Source: Actinacidiphila glaucinigra
GTDB lineage: Bacteria; Actinomycetota; Actinomycetes; Streptomycetales; Streptomycetaceae
Direction of reading: 5' to 3'
Length of the DNA: 64,000 nucleotides
NCBI RefSeq assembly: GCF_900188405.1
Contig: NZ_FZOF01000019.1
Location: forward strand, 62,001-126,000
In this document: one piece after another, positions 19,325 through 28,215 of the stretch
How the letters are laid out: each line of letters opens with the position of its first letter
Numbering within the stretch: position 1 is the first letter of the stretch
Made by a program: the position numbers and the translations under genes
Notes under the pieces: generated by a model
Database searches by the model: none
What the model was told of the DNA's origin: nothing
Seen by the model: only the letters and a program-made list of their open reading frames with translations

Positions 19325-20521
19325 TCAGGCCGACATGGGCCGCTTCATATGGATGGCCTGCAGCAGCCCGATCGCGATCCAGACCGCGAACATCGACGAT
19401 CCGCCGTACGAGACGAACGGCAGCGGCAGACCCGCCACGGGCATGATGCCGAGGGTCATGCCGATGTTCTCGAAGGACTGGAAGGCGAACCAGGCGACGA
19501 TGCCGGCGGCGATGATCGTGCCGTACAGGTCGGTGGCGTTCCGTGCGACGCGGCAGCCGCGCCACATGATCACGCCCAGCAGCACGATGATCAGGGCCGC
19601 CCCGACGAAGCCGAGCTCCTCCCCCGCCACGGTGAAGACGAAGTCGGTCTGCTGCTCGGGCACGAACTGGCCGGTGGTCTGGCTGCCCTCGAACAGGCCC
19701 TTGCCGAGCAGTCCGCCGGAGCCGATGGCGATGCGCGCCTGATTGGTGTTGTAGCCGACGCCCGCCGGGTCGAGCGCGGGGTTGGCGAAGGCGGCGAAGC
19801 GGTCGATCTGGTACTGGTCCAGGACGCCGAGCTGCCAGACGGCGATCGCGCCGCCCGCGCCCGCGGCGATCAGTCCGAGGACCCAGCGGTTGGAGGCGCC
19901 GGAGGCCAGCAGCACGCCGAGCACGATGACCGCCATCACCATCACCGAGCCGAGGTCGGGCATCAGCATGACGATCGCCATCGGCAGTATGGCGAAGCCG
20001 AGGGACTGGGCGACCGTGCGGTGATCGGGGAAGAGCCGGTCGCCGGCGTCCACCCGCGCGGACAGCATCATCGCCATGCCCAGGATGATGGTGATCTTGG
20101 TGAACTCGGACGGCTGCAGCGAGAAGCCGCCGCCCAGCACGATCCACGCGTGGGCGCCGTTGACCGTGGTGCCCAGCGGGGTCAGCACCGCGGTCACCAG
20201 GAGCACCGAGATGGCGTAGAGCACCGGCACCGCGCCCCGCAGCCGGCGGTGGCCCAGGGCGACCGTGCCGGCGGCGAGGGCGAAACCGATGGCGGTGTTG
20301 AGCATGTGCCGCAGCAGGAAGTAGTACGGGTCCCCGTGGGTGAGCTCCGTGCGGTTGCGCGTCGCGGAGAACACCAGCGCCGTGCCGATCAGGGACAGTG
20401 CGAGGGCGGCGCCGAGCAGCAGCCAGTCCATCCGGCGCAGTATCGAGTCCCGGGCCAGGAGCTTGCCCAGGGTGCCGCGTTCGGGGGTGAAGCGCCGCGC
20501 CGCGTAGCTGTGTGCGCTCAT
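19325..20521 (-). CDS. rodA: RodA-type SEDS peptidoglycan glycosyltransferase
   Basis: SEDS proteins polymerise lipid II with a partner class B PBP. The 398 residues run from ATG 20521 (MSAHSYAARRFTPERG) and contain about ten transmembrane helices. Family motifs include MPDLGSVMVM, GVGYNTNQARIAIGSGGL and VSYGGSSMFAVWIAIG near the C-terminus. The ATG overlaps the TGA of the upstream PBP gene (ATGA), implying coupled translation. It is the last gene of mreBCD-PBP2-rodA. In Streptomyces this cluster acts mainly in spore-wall synthesis, which is established for the genus rather than seen here. Confidence 0.95.
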   Translation of the reverse strand: MSAHSYAARRFTPERGTLGKLLARDSILRRMDWLLLGAALALSLIGTALVFSATRNRTELTHGDPYYFLLRHMLNTAIGFALAAGTVALGHRRLRGAVPVLYAISVLLVTAVLTPLGTTVNGAHAWIVLGGGFSLQPSEFTKITIILGMAMMLSARVDAGDRLFPDHRTVAQSLGFAILPMAIVMLMPDLGSVMVMAVIVLGVLLASGASNRWVLGLIAAGAGGAIAVWQLGVLDQYQIDRFAAFANPALDPAGVGYNTNQARIAIGSGGLLGKGLFEGSQTTGQFVPEQQTDFVFTVAGEELGFVGAALIIVLLGVIMWRGCRVARNATDLYGTIIAAGIVAWFAFQSFENIGMTLGIMPVAGLPLPFVSYGGSSMFAVWIAIGLLQAIHMKRPMSA

Positions 20522-22728
20522 GACCGGTACCTCCTGCCCGGCAGGAGGTACCCGGTGCGGTCCGGGGGAAGCGCGGCGGCCGCCAGCACGGTGTCCTGCG
20601 GTACGGCGGGCCCCTGCGGCGCGTCGGCCCAGGCGGCCTTGGTGATCTTGATGGTGCCGTCGGCGTCGATCTTCGGCAGCTTGCTCAGGGGGTGCGGGAG
20701 CAGCGCCTTCTTGTTGTCGATCGCCCCGTCCTTCTGGACGCCGTACATGGCCTCGTAGATCTTGCGGACGGCCGGGCCGGAACCGCCGGAACCGGTACCG
20801 CCCTGGGAGATCGTCATGACGATCGCGTAGTCCTTGCTGTACGTCGTGAACCACGACGTGGTCTGCTTCCCGGCGACCTCCGCGGTACCGGTCTTGGCGT
20901 GCAGCGGGATCTTGTCCTGCGGCCAGCCGCCGAACCGCCACGCGGCCGTACCGTGGGTGACGACGCCCTCCAGGGCCTCGTTGATGTACTTCAGGGTGTT
21001 CTTGGTGGCCGGGGCCTTGCCGTTCACCTTCGGCTTGATGCGGGTGACCTTCTTGCCGTCGGCGCTGATGATCGCCTTGCCGATGGTCGGCTGGTAGAGC
21101 GTGCCGCCGTTGGAGATGGCCGAGTAGATGTTGGCCATCTGGATCGGGGTGACGAGGGTGTCGCCCTGGCCGATGGCGTAGTTGACGGAGTCACCGGCGC
21201 GCATCACGTAGCCGTCAACGCAGTTCTCGCGCGCGATCTGGCTGGCGTAGTCCTGCTTGTCGCTCTTGGCGACCTTGCACCAGTAGTTCTTGTTGGCCTC
21301 GTAGTAGTCCCGCTTCCACTGCCGGTCCGGGATCCGTCCGGTGACCTCGGAGGGCAGGTCGATGCCGGTCAGCGAGCCGAGGCCGTACTCCTTGGCGGTC
21401 TTGTAGAACCAGTCCTTGGGGTGCTTCTTGGGCTTGGTGCCGCCGTCCTTGAGCCACTGGTCGTACGACAGGCCGTAGAAGACGGTGTCGCAGGAGATCT
21501 CCAGGGCGTGGGCGAGGGTGATGGAGCCCGCGCTCTCCCCCTCGAAGTTGTTGAACACCCGGCCGCCGATGGTCATCGACGACGGGCAGGGGTAGCGCCC
21601 GTTGATGTCGTAGCCGGCCTTCACGGCGGCCGAGGTGGAGATCGCCTTGAAGGTCGAGCCGGGGGCCGACTGACCCTGTATGGCCCTGTTGAGCAGCGGG
21701 AAGTTGGACTTCTTGCCCGTCAGTTTGGCGTAGTCCTTGCCGGAGATGCCGCCGACCCAGACGTTCGGGTCGTAGGTGGGCGCGCTGGCCATCGCGATGA
21801 CCTGGCCAGTGTGCACGTCCATGACGACGACCGCGCCGGAGTCCGCCTTGTAGAGGCTGCCGGTGACCTTGTCGAAGGTCTTCCGGGCGACCTTCATCGC
21901 CTCGTCGAGCTCCTTCTCGGCGACCCTCTGGACGCGTGCGTCGATACTGGTGACCAGATGGCTGCCGGGCTCCGCGGCGGTCTCGCCCGCCTTGCCGATG
22001 ACCCGGCCGAGGTTGTCCACCTCGTAGCGGGTGACGCCGGCCTTTCCGCGCAGCTCGCTGTCGTAGGTGCGCTCCAGGCCGGAGCGGCCGATCTGGTCCG
22101 AGCGCAGCAGCGACCGGCCCTTCTTCTCCGCGGCGGTCAGCTCGTCGTCCGTGACGGGCGAGAGGTAGCCGAGGACCTGGGAGGTGTTGGACCCGAACGG
22201 CGCGGTGTAGCGGCGCACCGCGGTGGGCTCGGCGGTGATGCCGGGGAAGTCCTCGCGGCGTTCCATGATCTGCAGCGCCTGCTGGGTGGTGGCCTCGTCG
22301 GTGATGGGGATCGGCTGGTACGGCGAACCGTTCCAGCAGGGCTTGGGGGTCTGCGAGTCGCAGAGCCGGACCTTGCCGAGGACCTCTTCCGGCTTCATGT
22401 GCAGGACGCCGGCGAGCCGGGTGAGCACCGTCTTGCCGTCGTCCTTCTGCTTGAGCAGGTCGGTGCGGCTCGCGGAGACCACCAGCCGGGTCTCGTTGTC
22501 GGCGAGCGCCACTCCCTTGTCGTCCAGGATCGACCCGCGGACGGCGGGCGCGACGACTTCCTGGACGTTGTTGCTGTTGGCCTGCGCCGTGTACTCGCTG
22601 CCGTTGCGGATCTGCAGGAACCACAGCCGCCCGCCGAGGGTGAACAGCAGGGACAGGACGAGGATCTGCAGGACCACCAACCGGATCGTGACGCGCGGCG
22701 TCCGACCCGTCTCGGGGATGTTGCTCAA
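20518..22728 (-). CDS. mrdA: Class B penicillin-binding protein 2 (transpeptidase)
   Basis: This membrane-anchored transpeptidase cross-links peptidoglycan as partner of the SEDS protein encoded downstream. From TTG 22728 (LSNIPETGRTPRVTIRLVVL) it has 736 residues: one N-terminal membrane helix, a dimerisation domain, and a transpeptidase domain with APGSTFK (SxxK, near 357), GDSVNYAIGQG (SxN, near 513) and HAKTGTAEV (KTG, near 609). The TTG start overlaps the TGA of mreD in TTGA. Longer reading upstream enters mreD and has no PBP similarity. All catalytic motifs are intact. Confidence 0.96.
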   Translation of the reverse strand: MSNIPETGRTPRVTIRLVVLQILVLSLLFTLGGRLWFLQIRNGSEYTAQANSNNVQEVVAPAVRGSILDDKGVALADNETRLVVSASRTDLLKQKDDGKTVLTRLAGVLHMKPEEVLGKVRLCDSQTPKPCWNGSPYQPIPITDEATTQQALQIMERREDFPGITAEPTAVRRYTAPFGSNTSQVLGYLSPVTDDELTAAEKKGRSLLRSDQIGRSGLERTYDSELRGKAGVTRYEVDNLGRVIGKAGETAAEPGSHLVTSIDARVQRVAEKELDEAMKVARKTFDKVTGSLYKADSGAVVVMDVHTGQVIAMASAPTYDPNVWVGGISGKDYAKLTGKKSNFPLLNRAIQGQSAPGSTFKAISTSAAVKAGYDINGRYPCPSSMTIGGRVFNNFEGESAGSITLAHALEISCDTVFYGLSYDQWLKDGGTKPKKHPKDWFYKTAKEYGLGSLTGIDLPSEVTGRIPDRQWKRDYYEANKNYWCKVAKSDKQDYASQIARENCVDGYVMRAGDSVNYAIGQGDTLVTPIQMANIYSAISNGGTLYQPTIGKAIISADGKKVTRIKPKVNGKAPATKNTLKYINEALEGVVTHGTAAWRFGGWPQDKIPLHAKTGTAEVAGKQTTSWFTTYSKDYAIVMTISQGGTGSGGSGPAVRKIYEAMYGVQKDGAIDNKKALLPHPLSKLPKIDADGTIKITKAAWADAPQGPAVPQDTVLAAAALPPDRTGYLLPGRRYRS

Positions 22729-23333
22729 AGCCGCCGTCCTCCCTTGGCGACGCTCCCCACCCGGCCCAGCAGGCTCGAGCGCTGGCCGCCGATACGGGCG
22801 CCGAAGCCGGGGCCGGAGGCGTCCTCCCCGAGCGCGTCGCCCTGGTACCTGCGGGCCAGTGCCATGATCCACGGCACGGTGAACGGCGCGAGGAGCAGGT
22901 CGTACAGGGTGGCGGTGAACAGCAGCTTGCCCAGGCCCACGTGCTGGGCCGCGGTGTCGCCGACGAGGGCGCCCACGGCCGCGTACAGCACCGTGGAGCC
23001 GATGGCGGCGCCGACCACGACCAGCATCGGCCGGGTGGCCGAGCGCAGTTGGCCGCCGTCGGGCTTGACCAGGCCCGCGATGTAGCCGACGACGCACAGC
23101 ACGAGGGCGTAGCGGCCCGCGGCGTGGTCGGCGGGCGGGGCGAGGTCGGCGAGCAGGCCCGCGCCGAAGCCGATGAGGCAGCCGGCCACGTGACCGTACG
23201 TCAGTGCGAGACCGAGGACGACGAGCAGCAGCAGGTCGGGGACGGCGCCGGGCAGGTGGAGGCGGGCCAGGACGCACACCTGGAGGATCATGCCGGCGAC
23301 CACGAGGCCGGTGGAGAGCAGGATGCGCTTCAT
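22725..23333 (-). CDS. mreD: Rod shape-determining protein MreD
   Basis: The 202 residues start MKRILLSTGLVVAGMILQVC and form five or six transmembrane helices with short loops, as in MreD, which bridges MreC to the wall synthases. Its ATG overlaps the stop of mreC (ATGA) and its TGA overlaps the TTG of the PBP gene, so it is translationally locked into the operon. The C-terminal tail is basic and Gly-rich. Confidence 0.92.
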   Translation of the reverse strand: MKRILLSTGLVVAGMILQVCVLARLHLPGAVPDLLLLVVLGLALTYGHVAGCLIGFGAGLLADLAPPADHAAGRYALVLCVVGYIAGLVKPDGGQLRSATRPMLVVVGAAIGSTVLYAAVGALVGDTAAQHVGLGKLLFTATLYDLLLAPFTVPWIMALARRYQGDALGEDASGPGFGARIGGQRSSLLGRVGSVAKGGRRL

Positions 23334-24277
23334 CGGACCTCCTCCTGTCCGTAGAGCGGGGACTGAGAGGGGTTCACGCTCGGGGTCGCGGTGACGGTGA
23401 CCGTGGGGACCGGCTTCGGTCCGGCGGGCAGCACCGAGTCACGCGGGTCCTTGCGCGGGCCCTGGACGACGACACCGACGATGTCGAGCTTGGTGTAGCC
23501 GACGAACGGGGTGACCTCGACCGTCCGGGTGAGGCCGCCGCCCGCGGGGTCGACCTTGACGACCGTGCCGACCGGCACGCCGGGGACGAACGGCTTGTCC
23601 GCCTGCGAGCCGAAGGTGACCAGCCGGGAGCCCTTCTGCACATGGGCCTTGCCGTTGAGGAGCTGCACCCGCATCGGCCGGTTGCCCTGGCCGGTCGCGA
23701 AGCCGAGCTCGGAGGACTTCTCCAGCCGTGTGCCGACCGTGAAGTCCGGGTCGCAGGCGAGCAGGACGGTCGAGGTGGAGGGGCCGACGGTGGTGACCCG
23801 GCCGACCAGGCCGTCCCCGTTGACCACGGTCATGTCGCGCTGGATGCCGTCGTTGGCGCCGGCGTCGATGGTGACCGTCCAGGAGAAGCCCTGGGCCGCT
23901 CCTATCGCGATGACCTGCGCGCCCTTGACGCGGTACTGGCCGGCGCCGGCGAGCTTGAGCAGCTTGTCGAGTTCGCGGGCCCGCTCGCGCGTGACGTCCT
24001 TGCTGCCGAGCTGCTGCTTGAGCTCGGCGTTCTCCCGTTCCAGCTCGCTGATGCGGCTGCTGCGGTCGCCGGAGTCCCGTACCGCGTCCACGGCGTTGTC
24101 CACCGGATCGACCGCGGCCGCGACCCCGTTCTCCACGGGGCCGAAGACGGCGGCCGCGGCGGACCGGGTGCCGTCCAGCGGTGAGTCCTCACCGCCGCGG
24201 ATGTCGACGGTGATCAGCGCGAATGCGATCGCCACCAGCAGTACCAGCAGAAGCCGGCTCTCTCGTGTGTCCCTCAC
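23330..24277 (-). CDS. mreC: Rod shape-determining protein MreC
   Basis: MreC is a bitopic scaffold of the elongation or spore-wall complex. The 315 residues from GTG 24277 show a membrane helix at about 8-24 (LLLVLLVAIAFALITVDI), a coiled coil near 75-110 (SRISELERENAELKQQLG), then the extracellular beta-barrel domain with GDGLVGRVTTVGPSTSTVLL. The tail (SVNPSQSPLYGQEEVR) is disordered. It follows mreB by 122 bp and overlaps mreD by 4 bp. Confidence 0.95.
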   Translation of the reverse strand: MRDTRESRLLLVLLVAIAFALITVDIRGGEDSPLDGTRSAAAAVFGPVENGVAAAVDPVDNAVDAVRDSGDRSSRISELERENAELKQQLGSKDVTRERARELDKLLKLAGAGQYRVKGAQVIAIGAAQGFSWTVTIDAGANDGIQRDMTVVNGDGLVGRVTTVGPSTSTVLLACDPDFTVGTRLEKSSELGFATGQGNRPMRVQLLNGKAHVQKGSRLVTFGSQADKPFVPGVPVGTVVKVDPAGGGLTRTVEVTPFVGYTKLDIVGVVVQGPRKDPRDSVLPAGPKPVPTVTVTATPSVNPSQSPLYGQEEVR

Positions 24278-24399
24278 GGGGGCCAGTCCGTGCCTTCCTC
24301 GTCAGAGCGTGTGAGCCCGTGGGCCCGATGGGCCCGCCCGGGAGGTAGAACGATCCGGCGTACGGGCGGGACTTCACCCGTACGACGGAACGTGAGGAC

Positions 24400-25431
<1,032 letters not shown>

Positions 25432-25538
25432 GAGGATACGTCTGGCCTTCCCGAGCTGGAGCGATGTGGGGGTGAGCACGGCGGATGCGCTGCTGTGCGC
25501 CGAGCCGGAGGAGCGGAGATTCCATCGTAGTCGCGCCC

Positions 25539-25562
25539 GACAGGGCACGGGGTCAGGGTTCC
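25539..25562 (-). promoter_or_regulatory. Candidate SigE-type promoter for mreB
   Basis: On the minus strand GGAAC (25562-25558) is followed after 16 bases by GTC (25541-25539), matching the reported GGAAC-N16-GTC pattern of Streptomyces SigE, the cell-envelope stress sigma factor. It would start a transcript about 100 bases before mreB. It is a short motif, so chance occurrence is possible. Confidence 0.45.
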
Positions 25563-25654
25563 GCCGCCATTGTCATCAGAACACACAGCTGTCCTCTGCA
25601 ATGGTGACGCCGTGTCGGCGGAATTGGTTCCCCCGAACCCCCGGCATATGCCTT

Positions 25655-25683
25655 CGGGCGGCCGGGAAATTTCCGGCCGCCCG
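25655..25683 (-). terminator. Terminator downstream of ndk
   Basis: CGGGCGGCCGG (25655-25665) pairs perfectly with CCGGCCGCCCG (25673-25683) around a GAAATTT loop. It sits about 50 bases past the ndk stop (25735), ahead of the mreB promoter region on the same strand. Confidence 0.82.
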
Positions 25684-25734
25684 TTGAGCTGATCGGGCGT
25701 CAGCGGCGAATTCGGGGCGAACTGTCGCGGAGGA

Positions 25735-26148
25735 TCAGGCTACGCCGGGGAAGAAGATCTTGATCTCCCGCTCGGCGGACTCCTCGGAGTCCGAGGCGTG
25801 GATCAGGTTCTCCCGGACGATGGTGCCGAAGTCACCGCGGATCGAACCGGGGGCGGCCGCGATCGGGTCGGTCGGGCCGGCCAGCGCGCGCAGCCCCTCG
25901 ATGACCCGCTCCCCCGCGACGACCAGGGCGACGACCGGACCGGACGCCATGAACTCGACCAGCGGCTCGTAGAACGGCCGGCCGACGTGCTCGGCGTAGT
26001 GCTGCTCGAGGATGGCGCGGTCGAGCGTGCGCAACTCCAGCGCGGTGATGCTCCAGCCCGCCTTGCGCTCGATGCGGCCGAGGATCTCGCCGACCAGGCC
26101 GCGACGTACGGCGTCCGGCTTGAGAAGGACGAGGGTGCGCTGGGACAC
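25735..26148 (-). CDS. ndk: Nucleoside diphosphate kinase
   Basis: Ndk transfers the gamma phosphate between nucleoside triphosphates and diphosphates through a phospho-histidine. The start is GTG 26148 (VSQRTLVLLKPDAVRRGLVG), with AGGAGT 6 to 12 bases upstream, giving 137 residues, the normal size. The frame is open further upstream but lacks homology. The active-site motif reads RENLIHASDSEESAEREIKI, with the catalytic His near residue 117. It stands alone between terminators and the DUF4233 gene. Confidence 0.98.
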   Translation of the reverse strand: MSQRTLVLLKPDAVRRGLVGEILGRIERKAGWSITALELRTLDRAILEQHYAEHVGRPFYEPLVEFMASGPVVALVVAGERVIEGLRALAGPTDPIAAAPGSIRGDFGTIVRENLIHASDSEESAEREIKIFFPGVA

Positions 26149-26243
26149 GGTGTGACTCCTATGTGCGGGGTGCGGGTACGACGACATTACCGGGGATCCC
26201 CCGGACCCACGGCACCCCCTCGGCCCGGGTGTGAACCGCGCGG

Positions 26244-26579
26244 TCAGGCGGGCTGCGCCGCACGCGCCGCCTTGGCCTCGTCGACCTTCCGGCCGAAGTG
26301 GACGGCGGCCCACCACAGCCCGGCGAAGACCACGCCGAGGAAGAACATCACCGGGACGACGAAGCCGCTCGCGATCAGCCCCACCTGCAGCAGCCAGCCG
26401 ACGGCCAGCCCGCCGCGCCGCCCCAGCATGCCGCACAGCAGCACGCACAGGGCCATGGCGATGCCGCTGACCGTCCACACCGTGCCGGCGGTCAGCTCCG
26501 GCTGCTTCATCGCCACCAGACCGGCAAAGCCGATCACGAAGAACTCACCGATCAGGGTGCTCGCGCACAGGGTCCGCAT
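26244..26579 (-). CDS. DUF4233 membrane protein
   Basis: The 111 residues begin MRTLCASTLIGEFFVIGFAG. Four hydrophobic helices are visible, the last around VVPVMFFLGVVFAGLWWAA, followed by a basic cytoplasmic tail. DUF4233 genes commonly follow folC in actinobacteria, as here, 24 bp after its stop. The function is unknown; the constant linkage to folC hints at a folate-related or membrane role but proves neither. Confidence 0.88.
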   Translation of the reverse strand: MRTLCASTLIGEFFVIGFAGLVAMKQPELTAGTVWTVSGIAMALCVLLCGMLGRRGGLAVGWLLQVGLIASGFVVPVMFFLGVVFAGLWWAAVHFGRKVDEAKAARAAQPA

Positions 26580-26603
26580 CCGCTTGGCTTCGCTTCCCGC
26601 TCG

Positions 26604-28142
26604 TCACTTGCGGCCCAGCAGCAGCCGGGCCTCTCCCACGGTGATCACCGAACCGGTGATCAGTACCCCGGAGCCGGAGAACTCCCCCTGCTCCTCGGCG
26701 AGCGTGACGGCCGCCTCGATGGCGTCGTCCAGCCGGGGCTCGACCTGCACGCGGTCCTCGCCGAAGACCTCGACCGCCAGCGCGGCCAGCTCGTCCACGT
26801 CCATCGCGCGGTGGGTGGAGTTCCGGGTCACCACGACCTCGGCGAAGACCGGCTCGAAGGCCTCCAGCAGGCCCCGTACATCCTTGTCGCCGCTCGGTCC
26901 GACCACGCCCACCAGGTGCGTGAAGCCGAAGGCCTCGCCCACCGCGGCGGCCGCCGCCCGGGCTCCCGCCGGGTTGTGCGCCGCGTCCAGCACCACGGTG
27001 GGGCTGCGGCGCACGACCTCCAGCCGGCCCGGCGAGGTGACGTTGGCGAAGGCGGTGCGGACGGTGTCCACGTCGAGGGTGCGGGCGTGCAGCGTGCCGA
27101 TGCCGAAGAAGGCCTCCACCGCCGCGAGCGCCACGGCCGCGTTGTGGGCCTGGTGCTCACCGTGCAGCGGCAGGAAGACCTGCTCGTACTCCCCGCCCAG
27201 GCCGCGCAGGGTCAGCATCTGCCCGCCGACGGCCACCTCGCGGTGCGCGACGCCGAACTCCATGCCCTCCCGGGCGACCGTCGCGTCCACCTCGACGGCC
27301 CGCTTCAGCAGCACCTGGGCCGCCTCCACGGGCTGCTGGGCCAGCACGGCGGTGGCGTCCTTCTTGACGATCCCGCTCTTCTCCACCGCGATCTCGCCGG
27401 CCGTCCCGCCCAGGCGGTCGGTGTGGTCCAGGTCGATCGGGGTCACGACGGCGACCGTGCCGTCCACCACGTTGGTCGCGTCCCAGCTGCCGCCCATGCC
27501 GACCTCGACGACGGCCACGTCCACCGGGGCGTCGGCGAAGGCGGCGTACGCCATGCCGGTCAGCACCTCGAAGAACGACATCCGGTACGGCTGGGAGGCG
27601 TCCACCATCTCCACGTACGGCTTGAGGTCGCCGTACGTCTCGATGAACCTCTCCGGCGCGATCGGCCTTCCGTCGAGGCTGATCCGCTCGGTGACGGACT
27701 GCACGTGCGGGCTGGTGTAGCGCCCGGTGCGCAGGTCGAAGGCGAGCAGCAGCTGCTCGATCATGCGGGCGGTGCTGGTCTTCCCGTTGGTGCCGGTGAT
27801 GTGGATCGAGGGGTAGGAGCGCTGCGGCTCGCCCAGGATGTCCATCAGCGCGGTCATCCGGTCCAGGGACGGCTCCAGCTTCGTCTCCGGCCAACGGCCG
27901 GCGAGCTCCGCCTCGACCTCGCGCAGGGCCCTGTCGACCTCCGGGTCGGTGGGGCGGGCCGGGACGCCGTCGTCCTGCGGCACCGGTCCCCCGGCCCGGA
28001 GGGTACGGCTGCCCGCCTCGATCACCGCCAGATCGGCCTCGCGGCCGGGGTCGGTGTCGGCTTCGTCCTCGTCGCCGCCCAGACCCATCGCGGCCAGCGG
28101 ATCGGAAAGGGGCTCGTCGTTCTCGGGGCGCGGGTTGCTCAC
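26604..28142 (-). CDS. folC: Folylpolyglutamate synthase / dihydrofolate synthase
   Basis: FolC adds glutamate to (dihydro)pteroate and folates by an ATP-dependent Mur-ligase mechanism. From GTG 28142 (VSNPRPENDEPLSDPLAAMG) there are 512 residues, with an acidic N-terminal extension of about 75 residues typical of Streptomyces. Motifs: ITGTNGKTSTARM P-loop near residue 116, VEVGMGGSWDATNVV, and DLDHTDRLGGT. The ligand domain has VLDAAHNPAGARAA. TACAAT ends 6 bases before this GTG and no Shine-Dalgarno is present, so the message is probably leaderless. The DUF4233 gene follows. Confidence 0.95.
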   Translation of the reverse strand: MSNPRPENDEPLSDPLAAMGLGGDEDEADTDPGREADLAVIEAGSRTLRAGGPVPQDDGVPARPTDPEVDRALREVEAELAGRWPETKLEPSLDRMTALMDILGEPQRSYPSIHITGTNGKTSTARMIEQLLLAFDLRTGRYTSPHVQSVTERISLDGRPIAPERFIETYGDLKPYVEMVDASQPYRMSFFEVLTGMAYAAFADAPVDVAVVEVGMGGSWDATNVVDGTVAVVTPIDLDHTDRLGGTAGEIAVEKSGIVKKDATAVLAQQPVEAAQVLLKRAVEVDATVAREGMEFGVAHREVAVGGQMLTLRGLGGEYEQVFLPLHGEHQAHNAAVALAAVEAFFGIGTLHARTLDVDTVRTAFANVTSPGRLEVVRRSPTVVLDAAHNPAGARAAAAAVGEAFGFTHLVGVVGPSGDKDVRGLLEAFEPVFAEVVVTRNSTHRAMDVDELAALAVEVFGEDRVQVEPRLDDAIEAAVTLAEEQGEFSGSGVLITGSVITVGEARLLLGRK

Positions 28143-28148
28143 GACCAC

Positions 28149-28154
28149 ATTGTA
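28149..28154 (-). promoter_or_regulatory. -10 box for a leaderless folC transcript
   Basis: On the minus strand TACAAT occupies 28154-28149. Six bases later comes the GTG at 28142, exactly where transcription should begin, and no ribosome-binding site precedes it. A convincing -35 hexamer is not visible, which is common in Streptomyces. Confidence 0.6.
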
Positions 28155-28179
28155 CGAAGCGGCCAGGTAGATCCGGGTT

Positions 28180-28205
28180 GTGGGCAGGCGTTTCCGCCTG
28201 CCCAC
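28180..28205 (-). terminator. Terminator between valS and folC
   Basis: GTGGGCAGGCG (28180-28190) and CGCCTGCCCAC (28195-28205) form a perfect 11-bp stem with a TTTC loop, starting 10 bases past the valS stop. It isolates folC, which agrees with folC having its own promoter just downstream. Confidence 0.85.
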
Positions 28206-28215
28206 CCCCGGCGCG

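Larger units (their letters stand above)
25432..25734 (-). other. mreB upstream region
   Basis: About 300 bp without a credible gene. It holds the ndk terminator (25655-25683) and the mreB promoters. A SigE-like element and a TACGAT -10 candidate at about 25522-25528 (minus strand) are visible; several promoters are plausible given the leader length. Confidence 0.55.
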
